From Candidatus Uhrbacteria bacterium RIFOXYB12_FULL_58_10 (GTDB lineage Bacteria > Patescibacteriota > Patescibacteriia > UBA9934 > GWF2-40-263): a stretch of DNA of 41,535 nucleotides. Below are positions 7,648 through 17,200 of the stretch, piece after piece. The notes under the pieces were generated by a model. It did not search any database. It saw nothing but the letters and a program-made list of their open reading frames with translations, and was not told the origin of the DNA. Location of the stretch: NCBI GenBank assembly GCA_001791645.1, contig MGFA01000015.1, forward strand, positions 1 to 41,535. Direction: 5' to 3'. Position 1 is the stretch's first letter. The number at the start of each line of letters is the position of its first letter. Both the position numbers and the translations under genes were made by a program.

Positions 7648-8070
7648 TTACTCTCCCTTCGCCTCATCTTCATCCTCATCCGGTTCCATGAGCGCTTCGA
7701 GGATCAAGTCCATCTTTTCGTTGAGGGCTTTCAGCTGCTTTTCAATCCCTTCGGTGCCGGTGCGCGGAGTGCTTACGTAGGCCGGTTTGCCCGGTGCGCT
7801 CGATCGGTCGTAGCGCTGGTCCGTGCCTTCGCCCTTTTTGAAACAGTTTCGACAAAAAATCGGCTTTTTGCCGTTCGGCTTGAACGGGACCTCGCAGGCC
7901 GCTCCGCAGGAGCTGCAGGTTGCCGGATGCATGTCCGGTCGCTCGTCACTCCCACCAGCGTTGCCGCGCTTCCAGGCTCCGCCGCTTCCTCCGCCATACG
8001 ACTTGCCGCCCTTGTAGCCTCCCTTGCCGCCCTTTCGATCCGCGGCCGTCGTGTTATAGAATTTTTCCAT
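7648..8070 (-). CDS. CxxC-x17-CxxC zinc-ribbon protein, 140 aa
   Basis: The start is the ATG at 8070 (MEKFYNTTAADRKGG); the track's 8103 start is a TTG. The N-terminal 40 residues are Gly/Lys-rich (KGGKGGYKGGKSYGGG) and probably disordered, perhaps binding nucleic acid. A zinc ribbon follows, with CSSC and CRNC separated by exactly 17 residues and the familiar VPFKPNGKKPIFC core. This matches the small CxxC-x17-CxxC family (TIGR04272 as I recall) that is abundant in CPR genomes. The C-terminus holds a short amphipathic helix and an acidic tail (EPDEDEDEA). It lies eight bases after the ABC-F gene and ends at a strong terminator, so the two probably share a message. The function of the family is not established. 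Confidence 0.85.
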   Translation of the reverse strand: MEKFYNTTAADRKGGKGGYKGGKSYGGGSGGAWKRGNAGGSDERPDMHPATCSSCGAACEVPFKPNGKKPIFCRNCFKKGEGTDQRYDRSSAPGKPAYVSTPRTGTEGIEKQLKALNEKMDLILEALMEPDEDEDEAKGE

Positions 8071-8077
8071 ATGTGTG

Positions 8078-9535
8078 TTATTTGATAAGCGTGGCAAGGT
8101 CAAGCGTTTGGTCGAAGCGAATCTGTTTTACGAAATCTTCCGCGTGGCTTACCACGATCAGGCATCCCTCGTAATCGTCGAGCGCCTTCGCAATGACCGG
8201 GAGATGGCGGAAGTTGATATGGTTGGTCGGCTCGTCGAAGATGAGGAGCCCCGGTTCCTGTAGGACGAATCGCGCGAAGCACAGGAGCCCTTTTTGTCCT
8301 TCTGAGAGCGCGCCGACCGGGGTGGCAAGCGCATCGCCATCGAGTAAAAATCTTGCTCCGGTGCGGCGGATTGTCTCGTTGTCCGGCTGGTCCATGGCAG
8401 ATGCCAGCGATGCATAGGCCGTTTCCGAAAAGTCCAGGCCGGAGAAATCCTGCCGGTAGTAGCCGACCTTTACGTTCCCGGCAATGGTTGCGTCCGGATC
8501 ATTGCCGTCGGCGAGCGTGCGCAGAAGCGTGCTTTTCCCGATGCCGTTCGGTCCGGCAATGATCAAATGGGCTCCTCGGCGCAGCGTCAGGTCCATGTCA
8601 GCCCGGTGCGGCTCATGGTTTTGGATTATCTTGACCGCCTTCAGGGAGACGATCGGTTCCGAAAACGGCTGGGCCGGAATGGCGAACGCGCCAATGGTGC
8701 GGTCGTCGCGTCGCACGCCGACCATGTTTTCCTCGGCCACGGCGACCTCCTCCCTGAGCTTGCTTGCGAGCTTGCGCATTTTTCCTCCCTTGTGCGCGAA
8801 AAAGTTTACCTTGTCCTTGCGGTCCTGGATGGTCTTGAGGAGCTGCGCGTTTTTCGCACGGTCCCGTTCCACGCGCGCGGCGATCTCTTCTACCACGTCC
8901 GTGTAGTTCCCGACGTATTTTTCGATTTTTCCCGTGTATGCGTCGAGGTGCAGCACCCCCTCGGTAAAGCTGTTCAAGAAGTCCGCGTCATGGGAAATCA
9001 CGAGCGCGGTTTTCGGGTACATGATGAGAAACGCGGTCAGGTGGTCGATGCCGTCGCGGTCAAGATTGTTGGTTGGCTCGTCGAGCAGAAGGACGTCCGG
9101 CTGTTGGATGAGCGCGTAGGCGAGCAGCAGGCGGGCCTGCTGGCCTCCGGAGAAATCTCCGACCGGCTTATCGAGCGGAGCTGACAGGTTGACAATTTCG
9201 AGCGTGTCGGCAATGCGCTTTTCGAGGTTGTATGGCGTTTCCGCGAACGCGTGTGCAAAGTAGCCGCGGATCGTTTCCTGCATGGATTCGCGCGCCATGA
9301 CCTGTTTCGCGACCGCGATCGTCGTGCCGGGCAGCACGTGTACGCCGCCCTTGTCCGGCTTCAATTCGCCCGTGATGAGCTTAAAAAGCGTGCTCTTTCC
9401 GGCCCCGTTTTGGCCCATGAGCGTAAGTTTTGCATCTTCTCGAATTGAAAAGCTCGCCTCGTCAAGGGTGAGGTTTTCTTTCGAATATCCGAAGGTCACT
9501 TCTTCGAATCTAATGACGACGTTTCCCTGTGCCAT
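8078..9535 (-). CDS. ABC-F family ATPase, 485 aa
   Basis: Two ABC domains on one soluble chain without membrane spans, as in ABC-F translation factors and ribosome-protection proteins. Domain 1 has GQNGAGKST (41-49), signature FSGGQQARL and LLLDEPTNNLD. A charged linker follows (IAARVERDRAKNAQLL... and KLREEVAVAEEN), the position of the P-site tRNA interaction motif. Domain 2 has GPNGIGKST, signature LSEGQKGLL and LIFDEPTNHINF, in which the usual LD after TNH is replaced by IN. The likely role is resolving stalled ribosomes or protecting them from antibiotics; a specific subfamily cannot be assigned. An extended -10 box lies so close to the ATG that the message would be almost leaderless. Confidence 0.9.
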   Translation of the reverse strand: MAQGNVVIRFEEVTFGYSKENLTLDEASFSIREDAKLTLMGQNGAGKSTLFKLITGELKPDKGGVHVLPGTTIAVAKQVMARESMQETIRGYFAHAFAETPYNLEKRIADTLEIVNLSAPLDKPVGDFSGGQQARLLLAYALIQQPDVLLLDEPTNNLDRDGIDHLTAFLIMYPKTALVISHDADFLNSFTEGVLHLDAYTGKIEKYVGNYTDVVEEIAARVERDRAKNAQLLKTIQDRKDKVNFFAHKGGKMRKLASKLREEVAVAEENMVGVRRDDRTIGAFAIPAQPFSEPIVSLKAVKIIQNHEPHRADMDLTLRRGAHLIIAGPNGIGKSTLLRTLADGNDPDATIAGNVKVGYYRQDFSGLDFSETAYASLASAMDQPDNETIRRTGARFLLDGDALATPVGALSEGQKGLLCFARFVLQEPGLLIFDEPTNHINFRHLPVIAKALDDYEGCLIVVSHAEDFVKQIRFDQTLDLATLIK

Positions 9536-9546
9536 AGAAGGCGAAG

Positions 9547-9555
9547 GTTATACCA
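9547..9555 (-). promoter_or_regulatory. Extended -10 promoter of the ABC-F gene
   Basis: The minus strand reads TGGTATAAC, ending 12 bases before the ATG at 9535. A weak -35-like TAGCAT lies 17 bases upstream. The predicted leader is only a few bases. Confidence 0.6.
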
Positions 9556-9610
9556 TGCATCTGAAATAAATGCTAGTCCCGAGGTTTCAAATTTCGGTTA
9601 TGCGGATGCG

Positions 9611-9639
9611 TTGCGAATTGACGAAAGACTGGGTATAAT
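9611..9639 (+). promoter_or_regulatory. Promoter of the regulator / giant-protein operon
   Basis: TTGCGA (9611-9616) and TATAAT (9634-9639) are separated by 17 bases. Transcription would begin about 7 bases before the ATG at 9653. This rules out the track start (the TTG at 9611, which is the -35 itself). With the ABC-F promoter it forms a compact divergent control region. Confidence 0.8.
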
Positions 9640-9652
9640 GCAGTTGAAATCT

Positions 9653-10042
9653 ATGTTTGGAAAAAAGAGTATAAAAAAACGGGTGCTAGTCGTGGAAGAC
9701 GACGCTCTCCTGGCAAAAATTCTCGTAGAGAAACACGAACGGGAAGGATTTTTGGTATCCGTGGTCGAGAATGGTCTTGAGGTCGCCGATACGGTCAAGT
9801 CATTTTCCCCGAATTTGATTATCCTCGACCTGATCATCCCAGGGATCGACGGTTTTGCCGTGTTGAAACAATTGAAGGCGAACACAGCGACGGAGAAGAT
9901 TCCGGTCGTTATTCTTTCGAATCTCGGGGACGAGGGCGATATTCGTTCCGGAAAGGCGCTTGGTGCGGAGGAGTATTTCATTAAGTCGAACGTCGAGGTG
10001 AAAAAGATCGTCGATTTCGTCAAGAAACGATTGGGCGTCTAA
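9653..10042 (+). CDS. Single-domain response regulator (CheY-like), 129 aa
   Basis: The protein is one receiver domain: RVLVVEDDALL (acidic pocket), LIILDLIIPGIDGF (phospho-acceptor Asp), VVILSNLGDEGD (Thr/Ser switch position) and YFIKSN (conserved Lys). There is no output domain, so it must signal by protein contact. The start at 9653 follows from the promoter. It is the first gene of a plus-strand operon with a one-base gap to a second, similar regulator. No kinase is encoded beside it. Confidence 0.92.
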   Translation: MFGKKSIKKRVLVVEDDALLAKILVEKHEREGFLVSVVENGLEVADTVKSFSPNLIILDLIIPGIDGFAVLKQLKANTATEKIPVVILSNLGDEGDIRSGKALGAEEYFIKSNVEVKKIVDFVKKRLGV

Positions 10043-10043
10043 T

Positions 10044-10430
10044 ATGAAAACAGGCGCGGAAAAAAAGATTTTGTTAATCATCGAGGACGACGAGATTTTG
10101 TTGCGCGCGCTGTACCTCACCTTTCAAAAAAAAAATTATACCATCGCGACCGCGACCGATGGCGAGTCCGCGCTCAAGATGACCGAGCGCATGAAGCCGG
10201 GTTTGATTCTCCTCGACCTAATCATCCCCAAGATGGATGGGTTCGAGTACCTGAAGAACATGAAGTCCAATGCGAAGCTTGCCAGGATTCCCGTGATCGT
10301 TTTGTCAAACTTGGGAACACAGGAAGACATTGATAGGGCGAAAGAGCTTGGTGCCATGGATTATTTTGTGAAATCGGACACGAATTTGTCCGACTTGGCC
10401 AAAAAAGTTGAAAAGGTATTGGCAGGATAA
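10044..10430 (+). CDS. Single-domain response regulator (CheY-like), second copy, 128 aa
   Basis: A complete receiver domain with KILLIIEDDEILL, LILLDLIIPKMDGFEYL, VIVLSNLGTQED and YFVKSD. It closely parallels the preceding protein (same LDLIIP and LSNLG blocks), so the pair arose by tandem duplication or are sister genes. The ATG lies one base after the upstream TAA, and no Shine-Dalgarno site is present, implying coupled translation. Again there is no effector domain. Its place just ahead of the membrane and surface proteins suggests control of surface behaviour, an inference from position only. Confidence 0.92.
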   Translation: MKTGAEKKILLIIEDDEILLRALYLTFQKKNYTIATATDGESALKMTERMKPGLILLDLIIPKMDGFEYLKNMKSNAKLARIPVIVLSNLGTQEDIDRAKELGAMDYFVKSDTNLSDLAKKVEKVLAG

Positions 10431-10443
10431 GCGGCCTCAACTT

Positions 10444-11271
10444 ATGCGATACGCTTGGCTGAACCTGGTGCTGCGATTATCCAATCGCATTTACCAGCGC
10501 AAGCAAAGGGTGGTCAGCCAGGAAGGCCTGGCAGCCGTGGGGAACGTATTCGTTCTGATTTGTCTGGAGCTTATTCTGGCATTCTTTTCGCTTCCCCTTT
10601 ACCTAAACCTAAAACCGCAGAAGATTACAGCTTATTTTGAGGAGCGGGGAAGTTATTCGAAGATCATTTTTGACTATAACCTTCGTCGAATCCTGACGCT
10701 AACGGGAGTCGGTATTTTTTTGGCCATTTGGCTCGTCAAACTGTTGCTTATCTTGTTGGCGCCGACCGTGCTTGGAACGCCTCAGCTCTATCGCGTGTCT
10801 GAGCTGCGTCCGCCGGATCTGTTGACGGTGGACATGGAAACGGTCGCGGCAGAATCCGACATTCAGGCATCAAGGATTTCCTCCGATCTGATCGTTCCAG
10901 AATTGACGCAAGTACGGAAGAGCGGTGGCAAGGACTTCGTTTTTTATGGGACCGGGGCACCAAATTCGACCGTTGTTTTGCTCCTTTCCGACCTGCAGAC
11001 GGCCGTATACACGGGGGAGGCGGACCAGAATGGAAACTGGAAGATCGAACACCTCAATGAAAATTTCAAGCTCAACGAAGGAAATCATTCCATCCTGACT
11101 TTTACGCTTGACCAGGAAGAAAAGACGCGCAGTGATTTCTCGTCTGAACAATATTTCAAAGTGAGAACGACTTTCCTGGACATGGTTATAAGAAACGTCG
11201 ACGTGCTGGCCAATTGGTCGGTGATCATTTTGTTGTCGGTGGGCGTTTTTCTCACGTTCCTGACCCTTTGA
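10444..11271 (+). CDS. Membrane protein with one Ig-like domain; miniature of the giant surface protein, 275 aa
   Basis: I start at the ATG at 10444, 13 bases after the second regulator. Two transmembrane segments lie near residues 28-50 (LELILAFFSLPLYLNL) and 80-105. A polar stretch follows, then a beta-rich domain (DFVFYGTGAPNSTVVLLLSD ... QNGNWKIEHL ... LNEGNHSILTFTLD), and a final transmembrane helix (about 255-273). The first 110 residues resemble the start of the 3178-aa protein (SLPLYL/F, P+K, Y...LRR/VRR, T). The last ~110 residues resemble its end (FSGTAVPNSHVVVYIHS ... NGVWSI). So it has the two ends of the giant without the repeats. It may anchor or assemble with it; that role is inferred. 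Confidence 0.8.
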   Translation: MRYAWLNLVLRLSNRIYQRKQRVVSQEGLAAVGNVFVLICLELILAFFSLPLYLNLKPQKITAYFEERGSYSKIIFDYNLRRILTLTGVGIFLAIWLVKLLLILLAPTVLGTPQLYRVSELRPPDLLTVDMETVAAESDIQASRISSDLIVPELTQVRKSGGKDFVFYGTGAPNSTVVLLLSDLQTAVYTGEADQNGNWKIEHLNENFKLNEGNHSILTFTLDQEEKTRSDFSSEQYFKVRTTFLDMVIRNVDVLANWSVIILLSVGVFLTFLTL

Positions 11272-11287
11272 TCCTAATCGCGTTCCT

Positions 11288-14200
11288 ATGGAAAAACGAT
11301 TCCTTAACGTATTCCTGATGTTTTCGGGATACGTTTTCGCATTGAAGGAACGGTTGGTGCAGGCGAAGGACTGGTACCGCGTGCTGGCGATCGCCACGGC
11401 GCTCATCCTCGCTGAGCTTGTTTTCGCGCTTGTGTCTCTCCCGTTGTATTTCGTCGTGTCGCCGAAGAAGGTCCAGGAATCCGGAATGGTCTTTCCGGAA
11501 CGCAAGGGAGCCGGAAAATATCGGGATTATGTCGTGCGAAGGAAGATCACCATGGCATCCGCGTTGGGCGCGACGGCCGTTTTCGCGCTCAAGATTTTTT
11601 TCGTGGGCGTGGTTTCGTTCTATATGCTTGGCGCGCAGGAGCTGCTGGCTGACACGCAGGACTGGACATTCGACACGCCAGGAAATTACACATACGACAG
11701 CGCGAAGATTGAGGTGACGGGTGGAGTTGCGCGCCTAAAGAATCTTGGGAGTGCTTCGAGCGGAAGTACTTCGAATTCCAGTTTTGATGCGAGCGCGGCG
11801 GGTTGGACGGGCGTGCCAGGATGGATAGATGCGCCAAGTAAAACCAACAGTACCAATTGGCAGTCCGCGGGGGGAAATCCGACAGGTCATGTTGACATCA
11901 ACCTTCCGGGAAAAAAGAAAAACAGTTCGGCCGGTTACTGGTATCAGGCGTTCACCACGACGGCGAGCACGCCGGACACGGCCACGCTGAACCTTGACTG
12001 GAGGTCCGTCTCGGTTACCGATTTGCCAACGTCCTACCAGCTGTACGCGTTCATCGACACGGGAAGCGGGAATCCGGTTCTTGGCACGCAAGTATGGTCC
12101 AGTGGAAATTTGACCTCGGCGACGAGTTGGGCGTCAATTCCCACGGTGGATATCCGTTCGAAGGTTCCGACGGCCGGGACGTATTATTTGAAAATCGCGG
12201 CATATCACACATGTCAAACTGGAACGGACTGCGATACGGTTTCCGGCTTTGATAACGTTGCCGTGAATTGGTCAAAGACCGTTGTCAGCTACGATACGAG
12301 CAAGCCGACTATTTATCCGAACGCGTCGCTTAACCCATCAAAGGTCATTACCTGGGATTCATTCGCGGAAACCGCGACCAAGAACGGCGGGCAGATTTAC
12401 TATCAGCTTTCAGATGACGATGGATCCACGTGGAATTATTGGAGCGGTTCGACGTGGGCCGCGGCCGGGGCCGGCAATTATAACGCGGCGTCCGAGATAC
12501 ATGCGAACATCGCGACGTTTCCCACGACGTCAAACAAAATCAAATTCAAGGCATTTTTGGAAGGCGACGGCTCCCAGCAGGTTATGTTGGACAATGTTGC
12601 CATCGGATACACGCAGAACGCGCTGCCGGTGGTGACGTCCGTGACCCCGGCGCAGGATACCGGCGCGGGATACGTGTACGTGAATTACAGCCTACAGGAC
12701 AACAATAGTGATCCGCTCAGTTTGACGACGTACGAGTATTCGCTGACAGGAGCATTCGCCGGAGAACAAGCAACCATGACGCCGGTGCCGGTTGACCCGA
12801 ACCACAACGGGGTCACGGGGCTCTCATCCTCGCCAGGCGGCACGGCGCATACCTTCGTTTGGGATGCCAAGTCGCAGGTCGGTGCCATTTATGACTCGAC
12901 CGTTTACGTGCGTCTGCGCGCGAATGATGGCGTGGGGAACAGCGAGTATGCGATTTCGAGCGCATCCCCGGTCGATTATGTGATTCCGGTCGTTTCAAAC
13001 GTGACGGCCGTTCAGACCCCCGAATCGACGAACGTCGCATTCACGTATGACCTGACGGACGACACACCGGACAATTTGCTCGTCGAGGTTGACGTCTCTG
13101 AAGATGCCGGTTCCACCTGGACCGTGACGGACACGAGCGTGGGCGGGGCGGTTGGGAGTGGAATGTCGACCGGGACGGGAAAAACGATTACCTGGGCCGC
13201 GAAGACAGATTTTCCAAACCAGGTACAACATGACATTCGGGTTCGCGTCCGCGCAAAGGACAAGTGGATGAACCAAGGCACGGACGCCGCGAGCGCGGAC
13301 TTTGCCATTGATACGCTCTCTCCGGCCACGGCGATCGTCGCGAACTTGCAGGCGCAGCCGAATGCCGGAGATACGACCGTGCTTATTGGCGGTTCGTTTA
13401 CGGAAACGAACCCGGACACGAACGATTTTTACGTGGCCATAAACGGCGGGGCATATTCCGCCGGAACGGCCGGAACCACGAACACGGCAACGCCCGCAGA
13501 CCAGGCAACAGCGGTTGGAGCGACGCTCGATGGGAATGATGGCGTCTCCGGAGTAAAAATCATACACACGGATGATTTCGGACAGGCAACGGATAACGAG
13601 AACCCTTCGCCGGCAACGGCCTACACGTACGTGAGGCCGTACACGCCGCAGGCACCAACCTTGAGTTTGCCGGCGACCACCAACCTGAACCTGACCATCG
13701 TGCCGCACGCGAGCGAGGCGTCCGATTTGCCATATGCGATCCAGGAAACCACGACCGGCCTGTACGCGCAGGGTAACGGCACGCTTGGCGCCAGCCCGGT
13801 TTGGCAGATCATGGGGACGGGTTCCGGACAGTGGGGAAATAACACTGGCGTTTCAGGCCGAGTGAACGTTAGCGGGCTGTCCTCTCCGCTCTCGATGTAT
13901 GTCTTTAGGGTCAAATCGCGTAACCAGAACGACGGCGCGCACGCGGCTTCCTCGGAATCGGCGTATTCGGCGACCGCGCAAATCACGAACACGGCCCCGT
14001 CAATCTCCTATTCGAGCGTGTCGCAGACAACGGATGGCACCCAGTATGTCACGGTTAGCTACACGGGTACGGACGGGCAAGGGGACATTTGCAGCCTGCC
14101 GACGTATGAGTATTCCACGGACAACGTCAACTGGTATGCTATGACGGAAAAGACGGGCGTCGGCAGCGAAGGCGTAAGCAATCTTGTGTTCTTGTCCGGC

Positions 14201-17200
14201 GGGAGTGCGCACGCGTTCGTCTGGAATTCGGCCGCGGACGTCCCGAATTCCGAGCACGCGGCGGTTCGAGTCAGACTCAAGCCGAATGATTCGTTGACTG
14301 ATGGCTCGGTCGCCACTTCGAGTCCGTTTGCAGTTGACCAAAAAGTCCCGATTGTTTCCAACGTGTCCGTCATGCAAAACGCTGGTGCCAGGACCGTGAC
14401 CATTGGATATGACCTGTCCGATGCGCACAATTCCACGGTTGAGATCGACATTTCCGAGGACGGGGGTTCCACCTGGAGCGTGGCGGACACCGCGGTAAGT
14501 GGCGACGTTGGTTCCGGGATTGCGTCTGGCGCGGGAAAGAGCATCACCTGGAACGCGGGCACGGACTTTGACGACCAATACCAGAGCGACATCCGCGTTC
14601 GCGTCCGTGCCAACGATACGTTCGGCAACCAGGGCGCCAATGCCGAATCGTCGAACTTCACGCTCGACACACACGACCCCTCCGTCACCAACGTGACCGC
14701 GGCCCAGGACGGCGGGGCAAAGACCTTCACGTTTCACTACGATGTCTCCGAGGACGCCGGGAATGTCACGGTCGCGCTCGCCATCTCGAGCAACGGGGGG
14801 TCCACATGGGTCGTTCCGACGACCTCAGCGTCTGGCGACCTTGGCGCGGGCATCGGGTCCGGGAGCGGAAAGACGATCGCCTGGGACGCCGGGACTGATT
14901 ATGACGGCTTTGAAAAGACGGCCATGCGCGTGAGGATTACGGCAACGGATTCATATTCGAACGCCGGCATTGGCTCCACCGGCGATTTCTCCTTGGATAC
15001 GCTGGCCCCGCGAGTGACGGGCGTGAGCGCCGCCCATGGCGCCGGATCCACGAACGTTGTCGTCACATATACGCTGGCGGATCAAAACGTCTCGCAGGTC
15101 GAGATTGATATCTCGGAGGACAGAGGCGGAAGTTGGACGGTTGCGGACACGGCCGTGTCAGGCGATGTGGGTTCGGGCGTTGCCAGCGGCGCGAAGACCA
15201 TTACGTGGGAGGCAGGAACCGATTTTGACGAGCAATCACAGGCGGACATGCGCGTTCGGGTCCGGGCGAAGGATCCGTTTGAGAATCAAAGCGCGAATAC
15301 TGAGTCTGGCGATTTCTCGATTGACACGGTCAATCCGACTGTCAACGTTATTGCCGATTTGCAGGCGCAGCCGAATGGCGGTGACACCACGGTACTCATT
15401 GGCGGCTCGTTCATGGAAACGAATCCGAACACGAACGGCTTTTATGTCGCGTTGAACGGAGGCGATTATGGTTCGGTTACCGACGGGCAGACGAACACGG
15501 CGACGCCCGCGGACAAGGCGACTGCCACCGGGGTGACGCTCGACGGCAACGACTATGTCTCTAAGGCGAAGATCGTGCACGCGGACGATTTCGGACAAAC
15601 GGTCGACAACGAAAACGTCTCGCCGTCCGCGGCGTACAAATATGTGAAACCGTACACGCCGCCGGCGCCGACCGTGGATAATCCGACGGTCGGCATGGTA
15701 GACGTGACCGTGAACAAGCACGCGTCGGAAACGGACGGGTTGGAATATGCCGTGTACGAGACCACGCAGGACGCGTACGTGCAATCGGACGGTACGCTCG
15801 GCGCCAGCGTGGCTTGGCAGGCGCTTGGAACGGGCGGCGGGGAGTGGGGAAACGGGACGGGTACGTCTGGCAAGGTGACGGCGAGCGGGCTTGCGAATCA
15901 CTCGTATACGTACGAGTTCAAGACCGTTTCGCGTAACGTGAGCGACGCGGCGCACGCGGCGTCGAGCGAAAGCGCGCTTTCCGGCGGGGCCTCTTCTGCC
16001 AATCAGTCGCCGGTGATCGTCCTTGATTCGGTCGCGCAGACCACGGACGGCTCAAAATATGTCACGATCAACTACACGGGATCGGATCTTGAGAGCGAGG
16101 ATTCCAATGTCATCACGGCGGAATATTCCCTCAATGGCACCACGTGGTATGACATGACCGAAAAGACGGGCGTGGGAAGCGACGGCACGACCGGGCTTTC
16201 CTTCGGCTATGCCGGTAGCGCGCATGATTTCATGTGGGATGTGGGCACGGATTTGGCAAACACGGAGGATTCCACGACCTATGTCCGATTGCAGGCGAAT
16301 GACGGCACGTCGAGCAGCGCCATCACCACGTCGAGTCCGTTCGCCGTTGATACGAAGGTACCGGCGATTTCCTCGGTGGTCGGCGAACAGACGCTCGGTT
16401 CTGGTATTGTTTCCTTCGCGTACACGCTAACGGACCTGTCGACCGGTACGGTCGAGCTTGATATTTCAGATGACGGCGGCTCCACCTGGAACGTGGCCGA
16501 CACGAGCGTGAGCGGCGACGTGGGCGGAGACGTTTCTTCGGGGACAGGGAAGACGATCTCGTGGAATGCGCTTTCGGACTTTGCAAATCAGGAACAGACC
16601 GACCTTCGCGTCCGCGTCCGCGCGACGGACGCGTTCGGAAACGCGGGAACGAACGCGTCGTCCACGAACTTCGCGCTTGACACGAAGGTTCCGGGCGTCA
16701 GCAACGTGACGGCATCGCAGGACGCGGGTCTGAACACGGTGACGATCGAGTACGACCTTTCCGACGCGAACGATTCCACGGTCGTCATTGAGATCTCCGA
16801 GGATTTTGGTTCGACCTGGGGAGTGGCGACGTCCACCCTTTCCGGCGACGTCGGCGCGGGCGTGGCATCGGGCGTTTCAAAGACCGTCGCGTGGGACGCG
16901 GCAACGGACTTTCCAAATCGTGAGCAGGCAGGCATGGTTGTCCGCGTTCGCGCGACGGACACGTACGCCAACGCGGGCCCGAACGTGTCCTCCGCGTCGT
17001 TTGTGGTGGATACAAAGGCGCCGGTCGTCTCGAACGTGAGTGCCGTCCAGACGCTCGGCACCGACTCCGTGGTCTTCACGTATGACCTTGCGGATAGCGG
17101 GGCGTCGACCGTTTTGCTCGACATCTCGGATGACGGCGGCTCCACCTGGACCGTGACGGACACGTCCGTGGCCGGAAGCGTCGGGGCCGGTATCACGGCC

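Noticed and set aside
9611-9652. N-terminal extension of the first response regulator from TTG 9611
   Set aside because: The TTG is the -35 box of a promoter with perfect spacing, so transcription starts downstream of it.
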